From UBA3792 sp964426415 (GTDB taxonomy: Bacteria; Bacillota; Clostridia; Christensenellales; CAG-138), in NCBI GenBank assembly GCA_964426415.1, contig CAYRQM010000017.1, forward strand, positions 1 to 38,160: 38,160 bases of DNA, given 5' to 3'. Positions 22,362-30,659 of the stretch are shown here, piece by piece. Made by a program: the position numbers and the translations under genes. How positions within the stretch are numbered: position 1 is the first letter of the stretch; each line of letters begins with the position of its first letter. The notes under the pieces were generated by a model. That model was not told the origin of the DNA. It made no database searches and was given only the letters and a program-made list of their open reading frames with translations.

Positions 22362-23000
22362 CTATCGCTTCTCCTTGCCGCGGATGAGCGACAGGATGTT
22401 GCCCTTCGTGCGCTTGTGCAAATAGACCAGCGCATACCAAAGGCACACCAACACCTGCATCATCCCCGCGATGAGGTACAGCAGCGGCAGCGCGTCGTCA
22501 ATCAGATGCCACAATATGAGCGAGATGGTCAGCGCCAAGGACCAAACGAGCAGCGAGACCGAAAGCCCCTGCAACAGCGGCGTTGACCAAAGATGCGAGA
22601 ACACCACGCTGATGACGGCGCTGACGGGCAGCGCGACGATAAACGCAAGCCAGCCGCCCCCCGTCGCGGCAGGAATCAGCGTGCAGACGAAATATGCAAT
22701 CGCGGCGAGCAGCCAAACGACGCCGATGGAGATCAGCGTGATAATCAGATGCTTGTGCCGTTGGGTGCGGGCGGGACGGCGCAAGGGGCCTTCCTCGACG
22801 AATGCGTCGATGGGAACGCCGTACAGCCGCGACAGCCGATACAACACATAGAGATCGGGCAGCCCCTCTGCACGCTCCCATTTGGAAATCGACTTGTCGG
22901 AATAATTTAGTTTTTCAGCCAATTCCGCTTGGGTCAGCTTGGCACGCTTGCGATAGGACACAAGCCGCGACGCGACGACGGAACGGAGGGTTTCTTCCAT
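22362..23000 (-). CDS. XRE-family regulator with a C-terminal membrane domain (copy 2)
   Basis: A 212-aa protein. The Cro/CI helix-turn-helix (LTQAELAEKLNYSDKSISKWERAEG) is at residues 10-65, followed by a basic linker and about four transmembrane helices. WLAFIVALPVSAVISVVFSHLW parallels WLAFVDALPCSCIIVVVFNSLW of the regulator at 5663-6298, so the two are paralogues over their full length. The ATG follows GAGGA. It leads an operon with the zinc-ribbon protein and the alcohol dehydrogenase. Its leader contains palindromes that may be autoregulatory. Confidence 0.85.
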   Translation of the reverse strand: MEETLRSVVASRLVSYRKRAKLTQAELAEKLNYSDKSISKWERAEGLPDLYVLYRLSRLYGVPIDAFVEEGPLRRPARTQRHKHLIITLISIGVVWLLAAIAYFVCTLIPAATGGGWLAFIVALPVSAVISVVFSHLWSTPLLQGLSVSLLVWSLALTISLILWHLIDDALPLLYLIAGMMQVLVCLWYALVYLHKRTKGNILSLIRGKEKR

Positions 23001-23012
23001 AGCATCCTCAAA

Positions 23013-23047
23013 CGCCCAATTTGGGCGACTCTACCGACAGTAGAATC
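23013..23047. promoter_or_regulatory. Palindromes in the leader of XRE copy 2
   Basis: CGCCCAA-T-TTGGGCG (23013-23027) is a perfect palindrome just upstream of the ribosome site. It is followed directly by GACTCTAC-CGACA-GTAGAATC (23027-23047), a 7-of-8 inverted repeat. Candidate operators or mRNA hairpins for autoregulation; no consensus supports a specific protein. Confidence 0.5.
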
Positions 23048-23107
23048 GAACCGTGCCACTCTAGCGAACGAAAAAGACGGGGTAGAGCGACGCCAAATCC
23101 AAATAGG

Positions 23108-23160
23108 GTGCAATCCTGTTCACTTTCCAATATTATACCGACAGAATCAGAATTACGCAA
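23108..23160. promoter_or_regulatory. Overlapping divergent promoters of XRE copy 2 and the SGNH hydrolase
   Basis: Minus strand: TTGCGT (23155-23160), a 17-bp spacer and TATAAT (23132-23137), reading into the XRE gene. Plus strand: GTGCAA (23108-23113), a 17-bp spacer and TATTAT (23131-23136), reading into the hydrolase. The -10 boxes share the same bases, so the two promoters should exclude each other. The plus promoter is the weaker match. Confidence 0.5.
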
Positions 23161-23190
23161 GTGCCAATTGCGGGCAGAGGAGGTCTCACA

Positions 23191-23901
23191 ATGCAAACAA
23201 ACCGTGTCATTTCCATTTTCGGCGATTCGATTATGAAGGGCGTGCAGCTGCACCGCGAAACGCTCCGCTATGTCCGCACGGACGGCATCGACTTGGACGG
23301 CATCGCCCAAGCCCACGCATTGGTCGTAGACAACCGTTCCCGCTTCGGTTGCACCATCGAAAAGGGCGAAGCGCTGCTGATGCAGCAGCTTGCATCGGGG
23401 CTCAAGACGTCGGCGGTGCTGTTGGAATACGGCGGAAACGACGCCGACTTCGATTGGGCTGCCATCGCGGCAAACCCGGACGGTGAGCATTTGCCCCGCA
23501 CGCCGCTGCCCGCGTTTCGGGCGTCGCTGTCGCGCATGATTGCCGCGCTGCGCGAACATGGCGTCATCCCCATTTTGACGACGCTGCCGCCCATCGCACC
23601 CGAACGGTACCTAAATTGGATTACCCACACGGGGCTGTCCAAAGAAAACATTTTGCATTGGTTGGGCGAGGCGAACACCATCTACCGCTATCAAGAGATG
23701 TACTCCAACGCCATTGCCCTCTTGGCGGAGCAGACCCACTGCCTTTGCATCGACTTGCGGCAAGCGTTCTTAGAAAAGCGCGTGCTGCTGCCGTATCTGT
23801 GCGAGGATGGCATCCATCCCAACGACGCGGGGCAGCAAATCATTCACGATGCGCTGAACGCCGCCGCCGAACGACACCTCAAAATTCTTGCACCCGCATA
23901 G
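23191..23901 (+). CDS. SGNH/GDSL-family hydrolase
   Basis: A 236-aa SGNH esterase/lipase-fold protein. The nucleophile block is ISIFGDSIMKGV, the block III Asn is in EYGGNDADFDW and the catalytic Asp/His are in EDGIHPNDAG; the Gly of block II is not obvious. No signal peptide, so it is cytosolic. Family members remove acyl or acetyl groups from sugars and lipids. AGAGGAGGT at 23176-23184 fixes the start at 23191 rather than an earlier in-frame codon at 23161. It is monocistronic and divergent from XRE copy 2. Confidence 0.88.
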   Translation: MQTNRVISIFGDSIMKGVQLHRETLRYVRTDGIDLDGIAQAHALVVDNRSRFGCTIEKGEALLMQQLASGLKTSAVLLEYGGNDADFDWAAIAANPDGEHLPRTPLPAFRASLSRMIAALREHGVIPILTTLPPIAPERYLNWITHTGLSKENILHWLGEANTIYRYQEMYSNAIALLAEQTHCLCIDLRQAFLEKRVLLPYLCEDGIHPNDAGQQIIHDALNAAAERHLKILAPA

Positions 23902-23918
23902 CCGAGAAACCCCCAAAA

Positions 23919-23953
23919 GAAAAGGCGCGTACCGAGTTGGTACGCGTCTTTTC
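23919..23953. terminator. Bidirectional terminator
   Basis: GAAAAGGCGCGTACC (23919-23933) and GGTACGCGTCTTTTC (23939-23953) form a 15-bp stem with one G-U pair, A-rich on one side and T-rich on the other. It lies between the converging SGNH and unknown-protein genes and can serve both. Confidence 0.88.
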
Positions 23954-23961
23954 GTAAGCTG

Positions 23962-24687
23962 TTATTTTTCGATGCGGAAGCAATAGGGGTTTTCGATGCG
24001 TTCCTTTTGCCAAAACGTGATGGCGTGGCGATACAGGGCGCGGGCGTGGATGCGGTCGTGCCACAGCACGCGGCGCAGCAGCTTCTTGAGCGTCCAAAGC
24101 TCGTGGGCGTCGCCTTCCACCACGCGCGGATACAGGAAATCGGGCTGCGCTTCGATGGCGGCAAACAGCGCCTTGCGATTTTCCACAAGCGACGCGGCGT
24201 TCTCGTAGGGAATGCCCATCGAGGTGGCGTAGTAGGCGATGGTGTCGTTCGTGTGGGCGACCATCTCCCGTGCCGTCTGCGGAATCTTGCCATAGAAGGT
24301 TTTGCGCGACTTGAGCAGCGCGCGATCCTTTTGCGGGATGGAATCGAACAGAAGCTGAAAATCGTGGGCGGACTTGAGGCACAGCGATTTCTTTTGCGTG
24401 TATTCCGCCATGCTCATGGGCAATCGTTCGGAGGGAAACAGCACGTCGCTGTCCGCATCTTCGACGGCAAGGCAGGTGCGCGATTCGTGGAGCACGTTGA
24501 TTGCATCGCGGTTGAGCGCCGGAATGCTCTTGCCCGTCGCCCAATAGGCGTACGCGGACACCTCGGCGGGGAGCTTGTGAAACGCAAGCGCACGCGTCGC
24601 CCCGCGGGAAAACGCGCCGGGATAATTGTCCGCCCAAACAAGAAACCCGTTGTCGTTGTACTCGATGATGACGTCGATTTGCGCCAT
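23962..24687 (-). CDS. Conserved protein of unknown function, HicB-like start and DinB-like helical end
   Basis: A 241-aa soluble protein. Residues 1-60 (IDVIIEYNDNGFLVWADNYPGAFSRG) read like the small HicB-type beta fold. Residues 125-225 are helical, with TAREMVAHTNDTIAYYATSMGI and LLRRVLWHDRIHARALYRHA, resembling a DinB-like four-helix bundle with candidate His ligands. I know no assigned activity. AAGGAGG precedes the ATG. The amidohydrolase gene ends 15 bp upstream, so the two are cotranscribed and may act on the same metabolite. Fold suggestions are from pattern only. Confidence 0.65.
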   Translation of the reverse strand: MAQIDVIIEYNDNGFLVWADNYPGAFSRGATRALAFHKLPAEVSAYAYWATGKSIPALNRDAINVLHESRTCLAVEDADSDVLFPSERLPMSMAEYTQKKSLCLKSAHDFQLLFDSIPQKDRALLKSRKTFYGKIPQTAREMVAHTNDTIAYYATSMGIPYENAASLVENRKALFAAIEAQPDFLYPRVVEGDAHELWTLKKLLRRVLWHDRIHARALYRHAITFWQKERIENPYCFRIEK

Positions 24688-24702
24688 ATGTCCTCCTTGG
24701 GG

Positions 24703-25986
24703 TCAGCCCTCGCTGCGATTGATGCGGCTTGCGATTTCGTTGGTCTTTGCATAGACCGTTTCGGGATCGACGCCGATGTTGTACACGCCGTTCTCGTAGA
24801 GAATCTTGCCCGCGATCATGGTCAGCGCCACGTTGGACTTGCAGCCGCTGTACACCACGTTTTTGCTGATGTTGTTGATGGGCTGCATGTTCGGCTGCTG
24901 CAAATCCAAAAGGATGACGTCCGCTTGCTTGCCCACCTGCAGGCTGTCGCACTGGGGCAGCTGCATCATGCGCGCACCCACGGTGCAGGCGGAGTGCAAG
25001 ACCAAATTCGCATCGGTGGAATCGGCGCCGTGCTTGAGCTTTTGCAGCCCTGTGACCAAGAACATCTCGCGGAAGAAATCGAGACAGTTGTTGCTTGCGG
25101 GGCCGTCCGTGCCGACCGCCACGGGCACGCCTGCCGCGTAGTATTCGGAGATGGGCGCAATGCCGCTTGCCAGCTTGACGTTGGAACCCGGATTGGTGCA
25201 GACGTACAGCCCACGCTTTTTGCAGATTTCGATGTCGCCCGGCTGCGTATGCACCATGTGGAACCCGCCGCCGCCGTAGCGGAACAGATCGAGAGAATCC
25301 AGATACGCCGTGGGCGACATGCCCGTGCGGCGGATGCAGTCGGCGACCTCCGTAGCGGTCTCGCTGTCGTGGGTGAACACGGGCGCTTCCAATTCGTGCG
25401 CCAAGTCTGCGATGTCGCGCAACAGCGGCAGGGAGGTGGTGTATTCGGCGTGGAACCCAATCTGCATGGAAACCAGCGGATGCAGGTTGTTGTAGGTGTC
25501 GTAATCGTACCGCAGCGTTGCCTTGGTGCCGCCGAAGTCATTGACGGAACCGCAGATGACGAGGCGGAAGCCCGCGTCGATGGCGGCACGCGCCACCAGC
25601 TCGGGACGATAGTACATATCGAACGCCGCCGTGACGCCGCCGGAGACGTATTCCATGATGGCAAGGAGCGTGAGATAGTAGATGTCGTCGTTTTGGAGCT
25701 TCGCTTCCGAGGGGAAAACGTCCTCTTGGAGCCACGCCTGCAGCGGCTTGTCGTCCGCGAAGGAGCGCAGATACGTCATGCCCGAATGGGTGTGTGCGTT
25801 CTTGAATCCGGGCAGCAGCAGATTTCCCTTGCAGTCGATTTCCCGATCCCACAGCGGCGGCGTTTCGCCCTGCGGCGTGCCGACCAGCGTGATGCGGTCG
25901 TTCTCGACCCACAGCTCGCCTTCGATGACGGCGGCGCTTGGCGATGCAAACGGAATCATTCTTGCGTGATAGAATCGTGTATTCAT
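24703..25986 (-). CDS. MtaD/SsnA-type amidohydrolase (deaminase-like)
   Basis: A 427-aa amidohydrolase of the MTA/SAH deaminase-chlorohydrolase group. The metal site is GFKNAHTHSGM, a later His is in IGFHAEY, and the catalytic Asp is in VAVGTDGPASNN. The C-terminal small-domain strand is ADVILLDLQQPNMQP. Members deaminate methylthioadenosine, S-adenosylhomocysteine, guanine or formiminoglutamate-like compounds. Its position divergent from hutH makes a formimino-glutamate deiminase (HutF) role worth considering, but the cyclodeaminase route encoded in the hut operon makes that redundant. The ATG at 25986 follows AGAGG. It leads a two-gene operon. Confidence 0.82.
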   Translation of the reverse strand: MNTRFYHARMIPFASPSAAVIEGELWVENDRITLVGTPQGETPPLWDREIDCKGNLLLPGFKNAHTHSGMTYLRSFADDKPLQAWLQEDVFPSEAKLQNDDIYYLTLLAIMEYVSGGVTAAFDMYYRPELVARAAIDAGFRLVICGSVNDFGGTKATLRYDYDTYNNLHPLVSMQIGFHAEYTTSLPLLRDIADLAHELEAPVFTHDSETATEVADCIRRTGMSPTAYLDSLDLFRYGGGGFHMVHTQPGDIEICKKRGLYVCTNPGSNVKLASGIAPISEYYAAGVPVAVGTDGPASNNCLDFFREMFLVTGLQKLKHGADSTDANLVLHSACTVGARMMQLPQCDSLQVGKQADVILLDLQQPNMQPINNISKNVVYSGCKSNVALTMIAGKILYENGVYNIGVDPETVYAKTNEIASRINRSEG

Positions 25987-26016
25987 ATCCAACCTCTTCT
26001 GTTGTTATTAAATAGC

Positions 26017-26025
26017 AGTATAGCA
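26017..26025 (-). promoter_or_regulatory. Extended -10 promoter of the MtaD-type gene
   Basis: On the minus strand TGC-TATACT gives an extended -10 (TATACT at 26017-26022). No good -35 is visible, as is usual for such promoters. The predicted +1 is near 26010, leaving a leader of about 24 nt. Confidence 0.5.
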
Positions 26026-26133
26026 TAGAAATTGCGTTTGGGGAATGAATAATCTATGAAAATCCAAACTTTTTCCGTCAAAACGCGGCACGAAGCGTTT
26101 TTCGGAGCAGGATAATATACTTCTCAAAGTGCG

Positions 26134-26157
26134 GCTTCCGATTTGACGGACGGAAGC
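26134..26157. promoter_or_regulatory. Inverted repeat over the hutH -35 box
   Basis: GCTTCCG (26134-26140) and CGGAAGC (26151-26157) are separated by 10 bp. The spacer contains the -35 box of the hut promoter. A candidate operator for a repressor of histidine use; it does not resemble the HutC operator I recall, and no regulator gene lies in the hut operon. Confidence 0.55.
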
Positions 26158-26171
26158 GAAAATGGTATGAT
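26143..26171 (+). promoter_or_regulatory. Promoter of the hut operon
   Basis: TTGACG at 26143-26148, a 17-bp spacer and TATGAT at 26166-26171, with +1 near 26178. A leader of about 27 nt follows, with GGGAGG at 26194-26199 before the hutH ATG. Confidence 0.8.
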
Positions 26172-26204
26172 AATTAGGAAGAAATTTCGCATTGGGAGGC
26201 ACAC

Positions 26205-27752
26205 ATGAATCATCTGACGGAAGGGATCCGACACGTCATTTTGGACGGCGAATCCCTCAAAATCCAACAGGTCGTGGCGGTGGCGCGCTTTGGCGCGACG
26301 GTATCCTTGGCGGAAAGCACCTACGCGGGCATTGACGCTTCACGCGCTTTGGTCGAAAAGATCGTCGCAGAGAATCGCACCGTGTACGGCATCTCGACGG
26401 GGTTTGGCGAGTTTTCCAAAATCGCCATCGGCTGCGACAAGAGCGCCGAGCTGCAGGAGAATCTCATCTTGAGCCATTGCGTGGGCGTGGGCGAGCCGCT
26501 GAACGAAGAAACGGTGCGCGCCATGATGCTGTTGCGGGCAAACGCACTCGCAAAGGGCTTTTCGGGAATCCGCCGCGCGCTGATTGAAGCGCTGATTGCC
26601 ATGCTGAACGCGGGCGTGCATCCCATCGTGCCGCAGCAGGGCTCGTTGGGCGCCAGCGGCGACCTTGCACCACTCTCCCATATGGCGCTGGTGCTGATTG
26701 GTCGTGGCGAAGCCCTGTATCACGGCGAACGCTTGTCGGGCGCCGAGGCGATGGCGCGGGCGGGCATCCCCACCTACCATCTGCTTGCCAAGGAGGGACT
26801 TGCCCTCATCAACGGCACCCAATGCATGACCGCCATCGGCACGTTGGCGTGGTACGACCTGATGCGCGCAACGCAGCTCGCGGACATCACCGCATCCTTA
26901 ACCATGAACGCGCTCACCTGCCTGCTGTCCGCATTCGACCCGCGCATCCATGCGGCGCGGCCGCACGCGGGGCAAACCACCGTTGCCAACAACATTCGCC
27001 TGCTGTGCGAGAACAGCCCCACCATGGAGCAGTCCCGCAATATCCGCGTGCAGGACGCCTACGCCATTCGCTGCATCCCGCAGGTACATGGCGCGGTGCG
27101 CGACGCGCTCTCCCATGTGCAGCACGTGTTCGAGACCGAGATGAATTCCGTCACCGACAACCCCATCCTGTTCTTGGACGATGAAAGCGTCATTTCGGGC
27201 GGCAATTTCCACGGCGAACCGGTGGCGCTGGTCATGGACTACCTAAGCATTGCGGCGGCGGAGCTGGCGTCCATCTCGGAGCGCCGCTTGGAGCGCATGG
27301 TCAATCCTGCGCTGTCCAACGGCTTGCCCGCCTTCCTTGCGCCCGACGGCGGCGTCAATTCGGGCTACATGATTTGCCAATATTCGGCGGCGTCGCTGGT
27401 TTCCGAAAACAAAGTCTACGCCCATCCCGCGTCGGTCGATTCCATCCCGTCGTCGGCAAACCAAGAGGATCACGTTTCGATGGGCACGACCGCGGCGCGC
27501 AACTGCCGCATGATCGTCGAAAACCTTTACTCCGTGCTGGCGTTCGAGCTGATGGCGGCGGTGCAGGGCATCGACCTGCGCAAGGCGTCGCTTTCGCCCA
27601 TCCAAAAAAAGATTTACTATATGGTGCGCGCCAAGGTGCCGTTCTACGCCAAGGACACCGAGATTCGCATCGACGTCACCGCAATCAACGAGCTGATTCG
27701 TGACACCACCATCGAAAATACGGTCAGGCGGCAAATGCCCGACTTTCATTAG
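26205..27752 (+). CDS. hutH: Histidine ammonia-lyase
   Basis: A 515-aa cytosolic enzyme that removes ammonia from L-histidine to give trans-urocanate, the first step of histidine degradation. The self-made MIO cofactor forms from Ala-Ser-Gly in GSLGASGDLAPLSH. Other conserved stretches are VYGISTGFGEFSK, QEDHVSMGTTAARN and RPHAGQTTVANNIR. Full family length. It heads the hut operon behind a strong promoter and ribosome site; the ribosome site of hutU overlaps its stop codon. Confidence 0.97.
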   Translation: MNHLTEGIRHVILDGESLKIQQVVAVARFGATVSLAESTYAGIDASRALVEKIVAENRTVYGISTGFGEFSKIAIGCDKSAELQENLILSHCVGVGEPLNEETVRAMMLLRANALAKGFSGIRRALIEALIAMLNAGVHPIVPQQGSLGASGDLAPLSHMALVLIGRGEALYHGERLSGAEAMARAGIPTYHLLAKEGLALINGTQCMTAIGTLAWYDLMRATQLADITASLTMNALTCLLSAFDPRIHAARPHAGQTTVANNIRLLCENSPTMEQSRNIRVQDAYAIRCIPQVHGAVRDALSHVQHVFETEMNSVTDNPILFLDDESVISGGNFHGEPVALVMDYLSIAAAELASISERRLERMVNPALSNGLPAFLAPDGGVNSGYMICQYSAASLVSENKVYAHPASVDSIPSSANQEDHVSMGTTAARNCRMIVENLYSVLAFELMAAVQGIDLRKASLSPIQKKIYYMVRAKVPFYAKDTEIRIDVTAINELIRDTTIENTVRRQMPDFH

Positions 27753-27760
27753 GAGGCAAT

Positions 27761-29761
27761 ATGGACTGTGTACTGCAAATGACGGCGCTTCCCCCGTATC
27801 CCAAGTTTCAAGAAGGCGTGCGCCGTGCGCCCAAGCGTGACGCGGTGCTGTCAGAGACCGATCGGGAAACGGCGCTCAAAAATGCGCTGCGCTATATCCC
27901 GACGCAATTCCATGCCGCGCTTGCGCCCGAATTCATGGACGAATTGGAGACGAGAGGCCGCATCTACGGCTATCGCTTCCGTCCCGAAGGCCGCATCTGG
28001 GGTCGCCCCATCGACGACTACCAAGGCGCCTGCTTGGAAGGACGCGCATTCCAACTGATGATGGACAACAACTGCGATTTCGAAGTGGCGCTGTACCCGT
28101 ACGAGCTGGTGACCTACGGCGAAACGGGACAGGTCTGCCAAAACTGGATGCAGTATCGGCTGATTCAACAGTACCTGAAATCGCTGCGGCGCGACCAAAC
28201 GCTGGTCATCGAGTCGGGACATCCCGTGGGCGTATTCCGTTCCACGGAGCTGTCGCCGCGGGTCATCCTCACCAACGGCTTGATGGTGGGCATGTTCGAC
28301 AACCCCAAGGACTTTGCCCGCGCCACCGCCATGGGCGTCGCCAACTACGGACAAATGACGGCGGGCGGCTGGATGTACATTGGCCCGCAAGGCATCGTGC
28401 ATGGCACGTTCAATACGCTGCTGAACGCGGGACGGCTGAAGCTCGGCATCCCCAAGGATCAAGACCTCAAGGGTCGCTTGTTCGTCTCGGCAGGGCTGGG
28501 CGGCATGAGCGGCGCGCAGGGCAAGGCGGCGGAGATTGCAGGCGCGGTGGCGATTTTGGCGGAGGTGGACTATAGCCGCATCGAAACCCGCTATCGGCAG
28601 GGCTGGGTCAGCCGCGTGTCCGACGACGCAGACACCTGTGTGGCTTGGGCAAAGGAAGCGCAGGCAGCGGGGACGCCGCTTGCCATCGCCTACCACGGCA
28701 ACGTGGTCGATCTGCTGGCAACCCTCATCCAAAAGAACATCCATGTCGATTTGCTCAGCGATCAAACCTCCTGCCATGCGGTGTACGAGGGCGGCTACTG
28801 CCCCGTGGGCATGACCTACGCGCAGCGCACCGAAATGCTTGCCACCGATGAAGAAGGCTTCCGCCGCGCCGTGGACGATTCGCTGCGGCAGCACTACGCC
28901 CATATCGTGACGCTGTCCCAACGCGGCACCTACTTCTTCGATTACGGCAACAGCTTTTTGAAGGCGGTGTTCGATGCGGGCGTGCCGTCGGTCTGCAAAA
29001 ACGGACACGACGAGAAGGACGGCTTCGTCTTCCCGTCCTATGTCGAAGACATTTTGGGGCCGCAGCTGTTCGATTACGGCTATGGCCCGTTCCGCTGGGT
29101 GTGCCTGTCGGGCAAATCCGAAGATTTGGACAAAACCGATCAAGCCGCCATGGACTGCATCGACCCGAACCGCCGCTACCAAGACCGCGACAACTGGGTT
29201 TGGCTGCGCGACGCCAAGAAAAATCGCATGGTGGTGGGCACCCAAGCGCGCATCCTCTATCAAGACGCGGAAGGGCGTTTGCAGATCGCGCTGCGCTTCA
29301 ACGAAATGGTGCGCAGCGGCGAGATCGGCCCCGTCATGCTGGGAAGGGATCATCACGATACGGGCGGCACGGATTCGCCGTTCCGCGAAACCAGCAACAT
29401 CAAGGACGGCTCCAACATCATGGCGGACATGGCGACCCAGTGCTTTGCGGGCAACTGCGCACGCGGCATGAGCTTGGTCTCGCTGCACAACGGCGGCGGC
29501 GTCGGCGTGGGCAAGGCAATCAACGGCGGCTTTGGCATGGTGCTGGACGGCAGCAAACGGGTCGACGCCATTCTCAAGACGGCAATGCCGTGGGACGTCA
29601 TGGGCGGCGTGGCGCGGCGCGCTTGGGCACGCAACCCCAACGCCATCGAAACGTGCCTTGCGTACAACGCGGCAAACGCCGAGACCGACACCATCACCAT
29701 TCCGTATCTGGCGGACGAAGCGCTCATCAAACAAACGGTGCAGCACCGAAAAGGAGAATAA
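27761..29761 (+). CDS. hutU: Urocanate hydratase (long form)
   Basis: A 666-aa enzyme that adds water to urocanate to form 4-imidazolone-5-propionate, with NAD+ as electrophile. The NAD-binding block is VSAGLGGMSGAQGKAAEI. Other conserved parts are YGYGPFRWVCLSG, GRDHHDTGGTDSPFRETSN and HNGGGVGVGKAINGGFGM. It is about 100 residues longer than the Pseudomonas/Bacillus enzyme (around 555), matching the long form I recall from Clostridia and Bacteroidetes. AGGAGG 4 nt before the ATG overlaps the hutH stop; an AAGGAG for ftcD lies at its 3' end. Confidence 0.96.
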   Translation: MDCVLQMTALPPYPKFQEGVRRAPKRDAVLSETDRETALKNALRYIPTQFHAALAPEFMDELETRGRIYGYRFRPEGRIWGRPIDDYQGACLEGRAFQLMMDNNCDFEVALYPYELVTYGETGQVCQNWMQYRLIQQYLKSLRRDQTLVIESGHPVGVFRSTELSPRVILTNGLMVGMFDNPKDFARATAMGVANYGQMTAGGWMYIGPQGIVHGTFNTLLNAGRLKLGIPKDQDLKGRLFVSAGLGGMSGAQGKAAEIAGAVAILAEVDYSRIETRYRQGWVSRVSDDADTCVAWAKEAQAAGTPLAIAYHGNVVDLLATLIQKNIHVDLLSDQTSCHAVYEGGYCPVGMTYAQRTEMLATDEEGFRRAVDDSLRQHYAHIVTLSQRGTYFFDYGNSFLKAVFDAGVPSVCKNGHDEKDGFVFPSYVEDILGPQLFDYGYGPFRWVCLSGKSEDLDKTDQAAMDCIDPNRRYQDRDNWVWLRDAKKNRMVVGTQARILYQDAEGRLQIALRFNEMVRSGEIGPVMLGRDHHDTGGTDSPFRETSNIKDGSNIMADMATQCFAGNCARGMSLVSLHNGGGVGVGKAINGGFGMVLDGSKRVDAILKTAMPWDVMGGVARRAWARNPNAIETCLAYNAANAETDTITIPYLADEALIKQTVQHRKGE

Positions 29762-29762
29762 C

Positions 29763-30659
29763 ATGCAGCAGCTCATGGAATGTATCCCCAACATCAGCGA
29801 GGGCAGAAACCAAGACGTAATTGGGCAAATTCTGGACGAGGTGCGTCATACGGAGGGCGTCACGCTGTTGGACGCCGCGTCGGACGCCAGCCACAACCGC
29901 ACCGTCATCACGTTTCTGGGCGCGCCCGAACAAGTTTCCGAAGCGGCGTTTCGCGTGGCGAAAGCGGCGCGGGATCTCATCGATTTGCGCGTCCATGCGG
30001 GCGAGCATCCGCGCATGGGCGCGGTGGACGTGATCCCCTTTGTGCCGATTCGCAACATGCAAATGGACGAATGCGTCACCCATTCCGTGGCGCTTGGCAA
30101 GCGCATCGCGGACGAGCTGGACATCCCCGTGTTCCTCTATGAGGAGAGCGCCACGGCGCCCCATCGCAAGAACCTTGCGGCAATCCGCAAAGGGCAGTTC
30201 GAGGGCATGGCGGAAAAGGTCAAAAAAGAAAAATGGCATCCCGACTTTGGCGGCAACCGCATCCATCCTTCTGCGGGCGTGGTCGCGGTCGGCGCACGGC
30301 AGCCGTTGGTGGCGTTCAACATCAATCTGTCCACATCCGACGTGCCCATCGCGTCCAACATCGCCAAGATCATCCGCGAATCGAGCGGCGGTCTGAAGGC
30401 GGTCAAGGCGCTGGGCGTCATGCTGGAGGAGCGCAATCTGGCGCAGGTCACCATCAACATGTGCGACTTTCACCAAACGCCGCTGTACCGCGTGCTGGAG
30501 CTGGTGCGGTTCGAGGCGGCGCGCTACGGCGTGCAGGTGGTGGGTACCGAAATCATCGGACTGGTTCCCATGCAGGCGCTGTGCGATTCGGCGGAGTACT
30601 ACCTGCAAATCGAGCAGTTTGACGGACAAAAACAAGTATTGGAGAATCAACTTCTGTGA
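29763..30659 (+). CDS. ftcD: Glutamate formimidoyltransferase (FtcD N-terminal part, stand-alone)
   Basis: A 298-aa enzyme that transfers the formimino group from N-formimino-L-glutamate to tetrahydrofolate, releasing glutamate. Conserved: ECIPNISEGRN at the start, HNRTVITFLG, the catalytic His stretch RVHAGEHPRMGAVDVIPF and GLVPMQAL. In mammals this domain is fused to the cyclodeaminase; here the latter is a separate gene two steps downstream. AAAGGAG lies at good spacing from the ATG at 29763, and the frame open upstream lies within hutU. Its TGA overlaps the GTG start of hutI. Confidence 0.95.
   Translation: MQQLMECIPNISEGRNQDVIGQILDEVRHTEGVTLLDAASDASHNRTVITFLGAPEQVSEAAFRVAKAARDLIDLRVHAGEHPRMGAVDVIPFVPIRNMQMDECVTHSVALGKRIADELDIPVFLYEESATAPHRKNLAAIRKGQFEGMAEKVKKEKWHPDFGGNRIHPSAGVVAVGARQPLVAFNINLSTSDVPIASNIAKIIRESSGGLKAVKALGVMLEERNLAQVTINMCDFHQTPLYRVLELVRFEAARYGVQVVGTEIIGLVPMQALCDSAEYYLQIEQFDGQKQVLENQLL

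Noticed and set aside
24703..25986. Firm call as formiminoglutamate deiminase (HutF)
   Set aside because: Tempting because it is beside hut genes, but the motifs fit the MTA/SAH deaminase group better and the operon already has ftcD and fchA.
24007..26028. 673-codon open frame on the + strand across the amidohydrolase region
   Set aside because: Lies wholly over two well-supported minus-strand genes; low-complexity His/Arg/Val-rich composition typical of shadow frames.
26080..26102. Terminator or small RNA in the hutH upstream region
   Set aside because: AAAACGC...GCGTTTT forms only a 7-bp stem with an 8-nt loop and has no clear transcription unit to end.
27851..29794. 647-codon open frame antisense to hutU
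   Set aside because: Mirror frame produced by the GC-rich third positions of hutU; no ribosome site and no recognisable domain.
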